Below the pieces are notes generated by a model. It was given only the letters and a program-made list of their open reading frames with translations. It ran no database searches and was not told the DNA's origin. Source: an uncultured Collinsella sp. (GTDB lineage Bacteria > Actinomycetota > Coriobacteriia > Coriobacteriales > Coriobacteriaceae). From it: a stretch of 7,934 nt of DNA. Shown here in pieces: positions 1 through 5,754 of this stretch. Location: assembly GCA_958372035.1 (NCBI GenBank), contig CATXML010000048.1, positions 1-7,934 on the forward strand, written 5' to 3'. How positions within the stretch are numbered: the stretch's first letter is position 1; every line of letters starts with the position of its first letter. Both the position numbers and the translations under genes were made by a program.

Positions 1-1246
1 GCACCGCGTACTCACAGCCTTTCTGGCGACGATCGTGATCGAGCTTCTTAAAGAAGTCCTCGTTTTTGTGCTTGGTCGCAGTCTCGTCGTTCTCGTTTTT
101 CATCTCGAACATAATCGAAATGACCTCGTTGCCGCTCGCGTCGCACTCGCGGAAGATAAAGTCGCCCTTGGTACCCTCGGACGCATCGTTGTCTTTCTCG
201 AAGTACGCGTTAGGAAACGCCGTCATGCGCAGACGGTTAAACTCGGTCTCGCAGTGCTGCTCGAGCGACTCGCCCACCATCTTGGTGGACAGGCGGACCT
301 TCATGTCCTTAAGGCGCTCAATCTCTTCATCCTTGTAGCGAATCAGGTCATCGCTCGCGCGCTTGGCCTGCGCAAGCTCGAGCTCGTGTGCCGCCTTGGC
401 CTGTTCCTCGCGAGAATCGCGCACCGCCAGCTCGCTCGTCAGCTTGGCACGTGCCTCATCGCGCTCTCGCTCCACCGCGGCGACCGCCTCCGACAGGTTC
501 ATTTTTGCCATCAGTTCCTGCTCGCGCAACTGGGCACGCAGACCCTCGGCCTCTTGCTCAGATTGTGCCTTTGCGGCGGAAAACTTCTCCTGTACCGTCG
601 CGCGGTAGTCAGCAAGCGCGCGCTCAGCTTCACCGCGAGCAGCATCGAGCTCGCGCTGCGACTCTGCCGCGGCAGCGGCAAGCGCCATCTCCTGGGCCTT
701 GTCCGCCGCGGCAAGCCTGGCCTGCAGCTCGGCAATCTGAGCATCACGTGCAGCCAAATCGTTTTGAGCAGCATTGCGCGCCACCGACTCGACGAGCTTG
801 GCTTCGTCATCTTTGCGCTCCAGCTGCGCACGCAAATTGTCGATTTCTCGCTGAAGCTCGGCGTTTTCCTTTTGAGCATCGGCACGGGCCTCAACCGCCG
901 CGCGCTGACTTGCGCTCTCGCGCTCTGTGGCAGCGCCCTCGAGCTTGGCGCGCAGCTCGGCAAGCTCAGCGTCGCGCTTGGCAACCTCTTGTGCCAGCTT
1001 CTGCTCCGCGGCGTTCTTCTGCTCGACAAGTTGAGCGTTGCGCTGAGAATCTGCCTTTTGCAAGGCAGCCGTCGAACGCGAGCGCTCAAGCTCCAGCGCC
1101 TGCTCGCCCTCGCGCTGGACTGCCTTCACACGCTCATCCAGGTCGCGCGAAAACTCGGCATTGCGCACTTGCTTGACGATGTCCGCATAGCCAGACGCAT
1201 CGACCTTAAAAACTTCGCCACAATGCGGGCACTTGATCTCGTTCAT
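1..1246 (-). CDS. DUF2130 domain protein, long coiled coil plus nuclease-like C-terminus (3' end cut by window edge)
   Basis: An open frame of 415 codons runs from the ATG at 1246 off the left edge, so the C-terminus is missing. A GAGGAG ribosome binding site lies 5 bp before the ATG. Residues 6-9 are CPHC, a single zinc-ribbon-like CxxC knuckle. Residues 30-315 are rich in Glu, Ala, Lys, Arg and Gln with heptad character, indicating a very long coiled coil. From residue 320 the protein turns globular: KGDFIF at 360-365 and FEMKNENDET at 380-389, followed by HKNEDFFKKLDHDRRQKGCEYAV. This is the conserved block of the DUF2130 family. Asp362 followed by Glu381-x-Lys383 fits the D...ExK pattern of PD-(D/E)XK nucleases, so a nucleic-acid-cleaving role is possible; that is inference, as the family has no settled function to my knowledge. 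The gene follows the phosphoesterase gene after a 150-bp gap containing a hairpin, so it may have its own promoter. A long overlapping plus-strand frame is an antisense shadow. Confidence 0.9.
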   Translation of the reverse strand, partial: MNEIKCPHCGEVFKVDASGYADIVKQVRNAEFSRDLDERVKAVQREGEQALELERSRSTAALQKADSQRNAQLVEQKNAAEQKLAQEVAKRDAELAELRAKLEGAATERESASQRAAVEARADAQKENAELQREIDNLRAQLERKDDEAKLVESVARNAAQNDLAARDAQIAELQARLAAADKAQEMALAAAAAESQRELDAARGEAERALADYRATVQEKFSAAKAQSEQEAEGLRAQLREQELMAKMNLSEAVAAVERERDEARAKLTSELAVRDSREEQAKAAHELELAQAKRASDDLIRYKDEEIERLKDMKVRLSTKMVGESLEQHCETEFNRLRMTAFPNAYFEKDNDASEGTKGDFIFRECDASGNEVISIMFEMKNENDETATKHKNEDFFKKLDHDRRQKGCEYAV

Positions 1247-1251
1247 AGCAG

Positions 1252-1257
1252 CTCCTC
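1252..1257 (-). promoter_or_regulatory. Ribosome binding site of the DUF2130 gene
   Basis: GAGGAG is followed by CTGCT and the ATG. The HIRAN gene has the almost identical leader GAGGAGCTGCC-ATG, and the 59-codon gene has GGGAGGCTGCC-ATG. This supports all three start codons. Confidence 0.75.
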
Positions 1258-1341
1258 GATGGACGCAAATTTCAACCGCTTACACTCTACCGCGCCGCAC
1301 GGACAAAAAAGACGCCGCCGCCATAATAGCAACAGCGCCAG

Positions 1342-1378
1342 AACCACCACAAAGGTGCCTGTCCCCTTTGTGGCGGTT
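1342..1378. repeat. REP-like palindrome with the GGGGACAGGCACC core
   Basis: The arms AACCACCACAAAGG (1342-1355) and CCTTTGTGGCGGTT (1365-1378) pair over 14 bp with one mismatch (A1346 against C1374), around a 9-nt loop. Read on the minus strand, the loop region gives GGGGACAGGCACC. I recall this core from dispersed palindromes in many bacterial genomes, including ones tied to REP-associated (Y1) transposases; that recollection is not checked here. It lies between the phosphoesterase stop (1397) and the DUF2130 start (1246), so it may act as an mRNA stabiliser or weak terminator. There is no T run after either arm, which argues against a classical terminator. Confidence 0.6.
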
Positions 1379-1396
1379 TGTGTGACGGTTCGAGAA

Positions 1397-1942
1397 TTAC
1401 AGTCCAAAGAAGCTCAAGATCTGGTCTCGGCTTACGGGCTTGTACTCGTTGGCGTCGAGGCCCACATCGTAGCGATAAATGGGGCGCTCGCGATCGCAGT
1501 TGCGCGCGTTGGTGCGGTCTCCCCTGCTGTGGATATGCCCGTGCAGCATGATGGCGCCACGCGCCTTGCCATTCCAGCTGAGCATGGGGTAATGGCTCAA
1601 CACCAGGCGATGGCCCTTGGCATAGCCGGGAGCAATCTCCAGGTAATCACGCACGTCTTCCCAGATTTGGGGCGCAGCTGGATCTTCCCAGTCACCGTCA
1701 TGGTTGCCACGGATGAGCGTTACGTTCTGACATTCGATGCGCTCGCGCAGGCGCACAGCATCCGCCAGGGGCAAACGATAGGTAAAGTCTCCCAAGATAT
1801 AGAGACGGTCGTCCGCCGCCACGCACTCATTCACGGCATCGATGACCTTGCGGTTCATCTCCTCGACCGAGCCAAATGGCCGGTCCATGTCGTGCAGGAT
1901 ATTCGTGTCGCCCAGGTGCAGGTCGGCGGTAAACCACATCAT
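1397..1942 (-). CDS. Calcineurin-like metallophosphoesterase (COG4186-type)
   Basis: The 181-residue protein shows the metallophosphoesterase motifs in order: DLHLGD near residues 7-12, LGDFTY near 50, RGNHD near 80, LSHYP near 115 and LHGHIHS near 133. These supply the Asp, His and Asn ligands of a two-metal phosphoesterase site. The length and the early DLHLGD resemble small stand-alone phosphoesterases (COG4186); the substrate is unknown. I start at the ATG at 1942 (MMWFTADLH): GAGGA lies 8 bp before it, while an in-frame ATG at 1957 has no ribosome binding site and contains that GAGGA. No signal peptide, so cytoplasmic. It lies 66 bp after the 59-codon gene on the same strand, and a candidate -10 box in that gap suggests partly independent expression. 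The last residues are SFFGL before TAA. Confidence 0.9.
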   Translation of the reverse strand: MMWFTADLHLGDTNILHDMDRPFGSVEEMNRKVIDAVNECVAADDRLYILGDFTYRLPLADAVRLRERIECQNVTLIRGNHDGDWEDPAAPQIWEDVRDYLEIAPGYAKGHRLVLSHYPMLSWNGKARGAIMLHGHIHSRGDRTNARNCDRERPIYRYDVGLDANEYKPVSRDQILSFFGL

Positions 1943-1982
1943 CGTCTCTGTCCTCATTTCGCAACGTGTTCAACTCGTGCTA

Positions 1983-1988
1983 AGTATA
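1983..1988 (-). promoter_or_regulatory. Candidate -10 box (TATACT) for the phosphoesterase gene
   Basis: TATACT on the minus strand differs from TATAAT at one base and lies about 40 bp before the chosen ATG, inside the gap after the 59-codon gene. No good -35 hexamer stands 16-18 bp upstream, so the call is tentative. Confidence 0.3.
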
Positions 1989-2008
1989 CAGACGCAGCGA
2001 TGCGGCGG

Positions 2009-2188
2009 TTATCCAAAGAGCCCGCCGAACAGTCCGCGGCGGCGCTTGTCTTGCTTTTTCGAAGCGTCACCCTGAGTTTTCTTGTCCTGCCGCTTCTTAC
2101 GGTCCTGCTCCAGCTCATCATCGTCGAGCAGCATATCCCACTCAAACGGGTCATCCGTCAGATCGAACAGGCCATCGTCATCAAACAT
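2009..2188 (-). CDS. Small charged protein of unknown function (59 aa)
   Basis: ATG at 2188 opens a 59-codon frame ending in TAA at 2009, preceded by GGGAGG and a 5-bp spacer, so translation is well supported. I do not recognise the family. The composition is bipartite. The first 30 residues are strongly acidic and aromatic (MFDDDGLFDLTDDPFEWDML, then LDDDELEQD). The next 20 are strongly basic (RKKRQDKK, then SKKQDKRRR), and the tail is the glycine/phenylalanine repeat GLFGGLFG. It has no membrane span or cysteine. An acidic head with an arginine/lysine tail suggests a partner- or nucleic-acid-binding adaptor, but that is inference. It starts 18 bp after the HIRAN gene stop, so the two are almost surely co-transcribed. 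Confidence 0.75.
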   Translation of the reverse strand: MFDDDGLFDLTDDPFEWDMLLDDDELEQDRKKRQDKKTQGDASKKQDKRRRGLFGGLFG

Positions 2189-2193
2189 GGCAG

Positions 2194-2200
2194 CCTCCCT
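2194..2200 (-). promoter_or_regulatory. Ribosome binding site AGGGAGG of the 59-codon gene
   Basis: AGGGAGG lies 5 bp before the ATG at 2188, in the 18-bp gap behind the HIRAN gene stop. It is the main evidence that this short frame is translated. Confidence 0.75.
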
Positions 2201-2206
2201 TACCGA

Positions 2207-2533
2207 CTAGCGAGCATCCACCACGTAGAGGCCAACGCGCACCTGGTGCCACGGGCTACGCTCGGGGGCAACCTGCTGCACGCGCGCCTCAAATACACCC
2301 TCGTGTCCATAATGCATCATCACGGATAGCGGGCCGACCCCGTTTCCCGGAACATAGCCGAGCTTGGTGTTGCCGTAATAGATCGCAACCGCCTCAGGGT
2401 CATGGGGATTATCGCGCTCGGCACACAGCGTCAGCTTATCGCCGACCTTAAGATCGCCCAGGACCAAGGCACCGTCGGCATACTGAAATCCTGCGATATG
2501 AAACGACAAAAGAACACGTGAAGGCTCGTACAT
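2207..2533 (-). CDS. HIRAN domain protein (108 aa)
   Basis: The whole protein is a single HIRAN domain. Visible signature: SFHIAGFQYADG at residues 10-21, a VGDKLTLCAERDNPHDPEAV stretch near 30-49, and KLGYVPGNGVGPLS near 57-70. HIRAN domains occur fused to SNF2 helicases such as HLTF and Rad5, where they bind DNA 3' ends, and as stand-alone bacterial proteins of unknown role. The DNPHDPxAV and LGYVP motifs make the family call firm; DNA binding is inferred from relatives. The ATG at 2533 has GAGGAG 5 bp upstream. It is the first gene of the minus-strand cluster continuing with the 59-residue protein, the phosphoesterase and DUF2130. A short GCCGG/CCGGC hairpin precedes its ribosome binding site. 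Confidence 0.88.
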   Translation of the reverse strand: MYEPSRVLLSFHIAGFQYADGALVLGDLKVGDKLTLCAERDNPHDPEAVAIYYGNTKLGYVPGNGVGPLSVMMHYGHEGVFEARVQQVAPERSPWHQVRVGLYVVDAR

Positions 2534-2549
2534 GGCAGCTCCTCTAACG

Positions 2550-2564
2550 GCCGGATAAACCGGC
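2550..2564 (-). promoter_or_regulatory. Short leader hairpin upstream of the HIRAN ribosome binding site
   Basis: GCCGG (2550-2554) and CCGGC (2560-2564) form a 5-bp stem with a 5-nt loop, 5 nt upstream of GAGGAG (2544-2539) on the minus-strand transcript. It could tune translation or mark the mRNA 5' end, or be chance in GC-rich DNA. Confidence 0.25.
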
Positions 2565-2645
2565 GCTTAACCTTACTGAGAAGTTTACGGGCCCGTGCGG
2601 ACACGAATTCACCCGCTCGCGCCTTTCACCCAGTTGCCGCAACGC

Positions 2646-2674
2646 TTGCGAGACAGAGCGCTTGCAGATAAGAT
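2646..2674 (+). promoter_or_regulatory. Candidate plus-strand promoter for an antisense RNA
   Basis: TTGCGA (2646-2651) and TAAGAT (2669-2674) each match the sigma70 consensus at 4 of 6 positions and are exactly 17 bp apart. Transcription would start near 2681 and run into the 3' end of the minus-strand 27-codon hydrophobic ORF (2852-2769). There is no plausible protein gene in this orientation, so the likely product would be an antisense RNA. No clear terminator is visible for it. Confidence 0.35.
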
Positions 2675-2768
2675 AGAGGCACGGATGGCACCCGTTGCAG
2701 CGGGTCTTGCCAACTCCGGTGCACGTTTACATCGTGAGAAGTGGCCGTCTTCGCTTACGCGGGGGCGG

Positions 2769-2852
2769 CTATTTCATTCGGCCGATAAACAGGCCGAGTT
2801 CGATAGCCGCGATTAACAACGCCAGTAACGAAATAACATCGCTTACGTTCAT
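2769..2852 (-). CDS. Putative small hydrophobic (type I toxin-like) peptide, 27 aa
   Basis: ATG at 2852 opens a 27-codon frame ending in TAG at 2769. The product begins MNVSDVISLLALL, continues through IAAIELGLFIG and ends RMK: a short polar N-terminus, one membrane-spanning stretch (about residues 6-24) and a basic tail. This layout resembles the holin-like toxins of type I toxin-antitoxin loci, which often begin with a few residues then a SLL-rich helix. An AAGGGA ribosome binding site lies upstream but is enclosed in an 11-bp hairpin, as expected for a toxin mRNA with restrained translation. A candidate opposing promoter lies beyond the 3' end. The call is by pattern, not family match; it could be a leaderless regulatory ORF or chance. 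Confidence 0.5.
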   Translation of the reverse strand: MNVSDVISLLALLIAAIELGLFIGRMK

Positions 2853-2853
2853 A

Positions 2854-2878
2854 CCAATTCCCTTCTAAAGGGAGTTGG
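2854..2878 (-). promoter_or_regulatory. Hairpin occluding the ribosome binding site of the 27-codon ORF
   Basis: On the minus-strand RNA, CCAACTCCCTT and AAGGGAATTGG pair over 11 bp with one mismatch around a 3-nt TAG loop. The 3' arm contains AAGGGA, the ribosome binding site of the ATG at 2852. Folding would hide it from the ribosome. Confidence 0.55.
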
Positions 2879-2910
2879 CCCATCCGTACCCCATGGCAGT
2901 AGTCTAACGT

Positions 2911-2954
2911 AAATGGCAGGTAATAGGAACACTTGTTCGTATTACCTGCCATTT
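2911..2954 (-). terminator. Long hairpin terminator after the alcohol/aldehyde dehydrogenase operon
   Basis: Arms 2911-2930 and 2935-2954 are 20 bp each with one mismatch and a 4-nt loop. On the minus-strand transcript the stem starts 1 nt after the TAG of the aldehyde dehydrogenase. It opens with AAATGGCAGG and closes with CCTGCCATTT. The T tract is short, so it may rely on stem strength or also protect the mRNA 3' end. The symmetry lets it act in both directions. Confidence 0.65.
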
Positions 2955-2955
2955 C

Positions 2956-4335
2956 CTAATGCACAAACATGCGCACGAATTTGTGCTTCCAGCTTGCGTA
3001 GGGCGCATACCGAAACGGCACGTCCAGCCAGGTTGCCTTGTTCACGATGCTCTTCTTGTGGCTAAACGTATCGAAGCTCTCGCGTCCATGGTACTGTCCC
3101 ATACCGCTCGCCCCCATGCCGCCAAAGCCCATATGGCTCGTGGCCAAATGCATAATGGTGTCATTAACACAGCCACCACCAAAGGGCATGTAACGCACAA
3201 AGCGCTGCTGAACCTCACGGTCTTGGCTAAAGATATACAGGGCCAGCGGCGTCGGACGATCCGTAATAAACGTCTCGGCCTCGTCTAGGCTCTCAAACGA
3301 CAGCACCGGCAAGATGGGGCCGAAAATCTCCTCCTGCATTACGGCGTCCTCAGGCGCCACGCCGTCCAAAATCGTCGGTTCAATCTTGAGCGACGACTCG
3401 CGCGCGGTACCTCCCAGCACAACCTTGTCGGGGTCGATCAGCCCGCGTACGCGCGCGAAATGCTTGGCGTTGACAATATGACCGTAATTCTCATTGTCGA
3501 GCGGATGCTCGCCAAACATGCGGCAGGCCTCCTCCTTGATGAGGTCCAGCAGCTCGTCGTGCACGCGCGCATCGACCAGCAGGTAGTCGGGCGCCACGCA
3601 GGTCTGCCCCACGTTGAGCCATTTACCAAAGGCGATACGGCGTGCCGCGACCTTCAAGTTAGCCGTCGCATCCACGATGCAGGGACTCTTTCCGCCCAGC
3701 TCAAGCGTCACGGGTGTGAGGTTTTTACTTGCACGCTCCATGACGAGCTTGCCGACCGGAACGCTACCGGTAAAGAAGATCTTGTCCCAGCACTCATCGA
3801 GCAACGCTTCGTTTTCGGCACGCCCGCCTTCGACGACCGTCACCAAGCGCGGATCAAATGCCTCTTCACAGATTTGCTTGAGCACCGCGCTCGATGCCGG
3901 AGCATAGGCGCTCGGCTTGATGACCACGGTATTGCCCGCGGCAAGGGCGCCGGCGAGTGGCTCGAGCGTCAGTAAAAACGGGTAGTTCCACGGAGCCATG
4001 ATGAGTGTGACGCCATAGGGCACGGACTGCGTCTTGCACACACTCACGGCGTTGGCGAGGTCACACGGACGCAGGCGCGAGCGACTCCATCGAGCCACAT
4101 GCGCAATCTGATGACGAATCTCGGAAAGCGAGGTGCCGATCTCGCACATATACGCCTCGTCATGCGACTTTCCCAAATCGGTCTTGAGCGCATGGGCAAT
4201 ATCGGCCTCGTGGGCCCGCACCGCATCGCGTAAACTCACGAGCGCACGACGTCGAGCATCGACATCAAACGTGGCGTGCGTCTTAAAATAGGCGCGCTGA
4301 TCGGCAACGATGCGCGCGATTTCCTCGGTGTTCAT
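2956..4335 (-). CDS. NAD(P)-dependent aldehyde dehydrogenase, class 3 (ALDH3)-like
   Basis: The 459-residue protein oxidises aldehydes to carboxylates with NAD(P). Signature motifs are complete: APWNYPF at 114-120 (Asn117), GNTVVIKPS at 134-142 (Lys140), FTGS at 188-191, LELGGKSP at 211-218 with general base Glu212, GQTC at 243-246 with catalytic Cys246, and EEIFGP at 335-340. Its length and the short N-terminus match the class 3 group rather than the roughly 500-residue class 1/2 enzymes; the C-terminal tail is basic/aromatic (SWKHKFVRMFVH) but not clearly a membrane anchor. ATG at 4335 follows AGGAGG by 4 bp, and that ribosome binding site adjoins the TAG of the upstream alcohol dehydrogenase gene (8-bp gap), so the two are one operon and probably translationally coupled. 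It should act on the aldehyde made by its neighbour. Substrate range is unknown. Confidence 0.93.
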   Translation of the reverse strand: MNTEEIARIVADQRAYFKTHATFDVDARRRALVSLRDAVRAHEADIAHALKTDLGKSHDEAYMCEIGTSLSEIRHQIAHVARWSRSRLRPCDLANAVSVCKTQSVPYGVTLIMAPWNYPFLLTLEPLAGALAAGNTVVIKPSAYAPASSAVLKQICEEAFDPRLVTVVEGGRAENEALLDECWDKIFFTGSVPVGKLVMERASKNLTPVTLELGGKSPCIVDATANLKVAARRIAFGKWLNVGQTCVAPDYLLVDARVHDELLDLIKEEACRMFGEHPLDNENYGHIVNAKHFARVRGLIDPDKVVLGGTARESSLKIEPTILDGVAPEDAVMQEEIFGPILPVLSFESLDEAETFITDRPTPLALYIFSQDREVQQRFVRYMPFGGGCVNDTIMHLATSHMGFGGMGASGMGQYHGRESFDTFSHKKSIVNKATWLDVPFRYAPYASWKHKFVRMFVH

Positions 4336-4343
4336 GGGCCCTC

Positions 4344-5564
4344 CTAGTTCTCGTCTTCAAACATACCACCCGCAACGACCTCGTACATATGCTCGAGCTC
4401 CAAACGGTCCATTAAAAGCGGAACGGGGTACAGGGGATTGGCCTCGGCATCGGCATGCGCCGCCATCTCAGGAATGTCGGAGCGGCGAATGCCCGTCACA
4501 TATTTGGGTATGCCCAAGGCGGCGTTCATGCGGTCGACCCAATCGATAAAGGCCTCAGCAGCCACGTTGTCCAGCGCATTAGCCGGCGCAATGCCGGCCA
4601 TGCGGGCGAGATCGGCGAGCTTGGGAGCAGCAGCTTCGCCATAGGCGCGAAGCATGTGCGGCAGGATGATGGCGTTGGCCAAGCCGTGGGGAATCCCGTA
4701 ACGCCCGCCCAGGCTGTGCGCGATGGCATGGACGTATCCAACATAAGAGCGCGTAAAGGCAACGCCCGCTTTATACGCCGCCGAAAGCATATTGCGGCGC
4801 GCACGCATGTTGCCACCGCACTCATAGGCCTCGAGCAAATTGTCGTGGATGAGCTGCACCGCCTGGCGCGCCATCTTGCGCGTATAGGGCGTGGTGCTGC
4901 GCCCGATAAAGGCCTCGACGGCATGTGTCAGGGCGTCCATGCCCGTTTGCCCCGTAATGGAGGCGGGCAGGCCGCGCGTAAACTCGGGGTCGTGCACCGC
5001 AAAGCGCGGGATCAGCACAAAGTCGTTAATGGGATACTTGTAGTGCGTCTCGTCATCGGTAATTACCGCTGCAAGCGTGACCTCGCTTCCCGTGCCCGCC
5101 GTGGTGGGAACGGCGATGAGCAGCGGCAGGCGACGATGGATACGCAACAGGCCGCGCATCTTGTTGATGGGCTTCTTTGGCTGCGCGATGCGCGCGCCCA
5201 CGCCCTTGGCGCAGTCCATGGCCGAACCGCCGCCAAAGCCGATAATGGCCTGGCAGGCGCTCTCTCGATACAGAGATGCCGCTTCCTCCACGTTTGAGAC
5301 CGTGGGGTTCGCACATGTTTCGGCATAGACCGCAGCGCTAATTCCCTTGGACGCGAGCGCTGTCTCGAGCGGTGCCGTGAGCCCCAGACGGGCAATGCCG
5401 GGATCCATCACGATAAGAACCCGCTGTATCGAACGCTTTTGAAGCACTGTGGGCACATCCTCAGCGTGTTCCAGAATGCGTGGCTCGGTATAGGGCAGCA
5501 CCGGCAATGCGATGCGAAAAACCGTTTGATACGTTCGGCACCAGGCGCGGCGGGCTAGATGCAT
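4344..5564 (-). CDS. Iron-containing alcohol dehydrogenase (group III)
   Basis: The 406-residue protein interconverts alcohols and aldehydes with NAD(P). The dinucleotide-binding GFGGGSAMDCAK is at 109-120 and TTAGTGSEV at 154-162. Metal ligands of the family are visible: Asp210 and His214 in GMDALTHAVEA, His279 in HAIAHSLGG, and His293 in PHG; the 14-residue gap between the last two is typical. Length fits the usual 380-410. I start at the ATG at 5564: AAGGAG lies 8 bp upstream, whereas 27 further in-frame codons up to 5645 would run through the operator region and lack a ribosome binding site. The N-terminal 25 residues (ARRAWCRTYQTVFRIALPVL) are a basic/hydrophobic lead before the conserved fold. 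It is the promoter-proximal gene of the dehydrogenase operon. Two dyads upstream suggest repression by a dimeric regulator. Confidence 0.93.
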   Translation of the reverse strand: MHLARRAWCRTYQTVFRIALPVLPYTEPRILEHAEDVPTVLQKRSIQRVLIVMDPGIARLGLTAPLETALASKGISAAVYAETCANPTVSNVEEAASLYRESACQAIIGFGGGSAMDCAKGVGARIAQPKKPINKMRGLLRIHRRLPLLIAVPTTAGTGSEVTLAAVITDDETHYKYPINDFVLIPRFAVHDPEFTRGLPASITGQTGMDALTHAVEAFIGRSTTPYTRKMARQAVQLIHDNLLEAYECGGNMRARRNMLSAAYKAGVAFTRSYVGYVHAIAHSLGGRYGIPHGLANAIILPHMLRAYGEAAAPKLADLARMAGIAPANALDNVAAEAFIDWVDRMNAALGIPKYVTGIRRSDIPEMAAHADAEANPLYPVPLLMDRLELEHMYEVVAGGMFEDEN

Positions 5565-5583
5565 AAAGGAAGCTCCTTCATTT

Positions 5584-5597
5584 GTTGATTGGTCAAC
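5584..5597. promoter_or_regulatory. Operator-like dyad 1 (GTTGATTGGTCAAC)
   Basis: GTTGA and TCAAC are mirror arms around TTGG; the perfect dyad extends to TGTTGA/TCAACA at 5583-5598. It lies just downstream of the candidate -10 box of the alcohol dehydrogenase promoter, where a bound repressor would block transcription. Dyad 2 has the same pattern. A TetR-family regulator is a reasonable guess, but no regulator gene is in the window. Confidence 0.55.
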
Positions 5598-5610
5598 ATT
5601 TGCTCGACCG

Positions 5611-5616
5611 ATTGTA
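5611..5616 (-). promoter_or_regulatory. Candidate -10 box (TACAAT) of the alcohol dehydrogenase operon
   Basis: TACAAT on the minus strand matches TATAAT at 5 of 6 positions. It lies between the two dyads and would start transcription near 5604, about 40 bp before the ATG. The -35 position (GACCTC) is poor, which would suit a promoter needing an activator or one that is inherently weak. Confidence 0.35.
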
Positions 5617-5647
5617 CTCATCGGAGGTCGCACGAGGTCTAGCAATC

Positions 5648-5661
5648 GTTAATCAATCAAC
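5648..5661. promoter_or_regulatory. Operator-like dyad 2 (GTTAATCAATCAAC)
   Basis: Read on the minus strand this is GTTGATTGATTAAC, identical to dyad 1 at 12 of 14 positions, so both fit GTTGATTGRTYAAC. The centres are 64 bp apart, about six helical turns, which would place two dimers on one DNA face. It also lies about 50 bp upstream of the rubrerythrin -35 box, so both divergent genes could feel it. Confidence 0.5.
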
Positions 5662-5708
5662 ATCTACACATGCTTAAATTGTTTTATTAAAAATCATTCC
5701 TAATAGGC

Positions 5709-5736
5709 TTCACATTCGGTCTCATTTATGGATAAT
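5709..5736 (+). promoter_or_regulatory. Candidate rubrerythrin promoter
   Basis: TTCACA (5709-5714) and GATAAT (5731-5736) match the -35 and -10 consensus at 5 of 6 positions each with a 16-bp spacer. Transcription would start near 5743, giving a leader of about 78 nt with a hairpin. The flanking DNA from 5670 to 5740 is the most AT-rich stretch of the window. Confidence 0.5.
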
Positions 5737-5754
5737 AGAACTCGTCAAGACGCA

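Noticed and set aside
388..1176. 262-codon plus-strand open frame rich in Arg, Pro and Ala
   Set aside because: Antisense shadow of the coiled-coil part of the DUF2130 gene.
35..2329. 764-codon plus-strand open frame
   Set aside because: It lies antisense to four well-supported minus-strand genes, its translation is a low-complexity Leu/Arg/Ala mix, and it has no ribosome binding site. Codon bias in GC-rich DNA keeps the opposite frame open.
2595..2816. 73-codon plus-strand frame starting at GTG
   Set aside because: No ribosome binding site, no recognisable domain, and it overlaps the candidate antisense promoter and the toxin-like ORF.
2755..2952. 65-codon minus-strand frame over the intergenic region
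   Set aside because: It starts inside the terminator hairpin without a ribosome binding site and overlaps the 27-codon ORF in another frame. Its composition is irregular.
5565..5645. 27-codon N-terminal extension of the alcohol dehydrogenase
   Set aside because: It would encode the operator and promoter region. The ATG at 5564 has a proper ribosome binding site.
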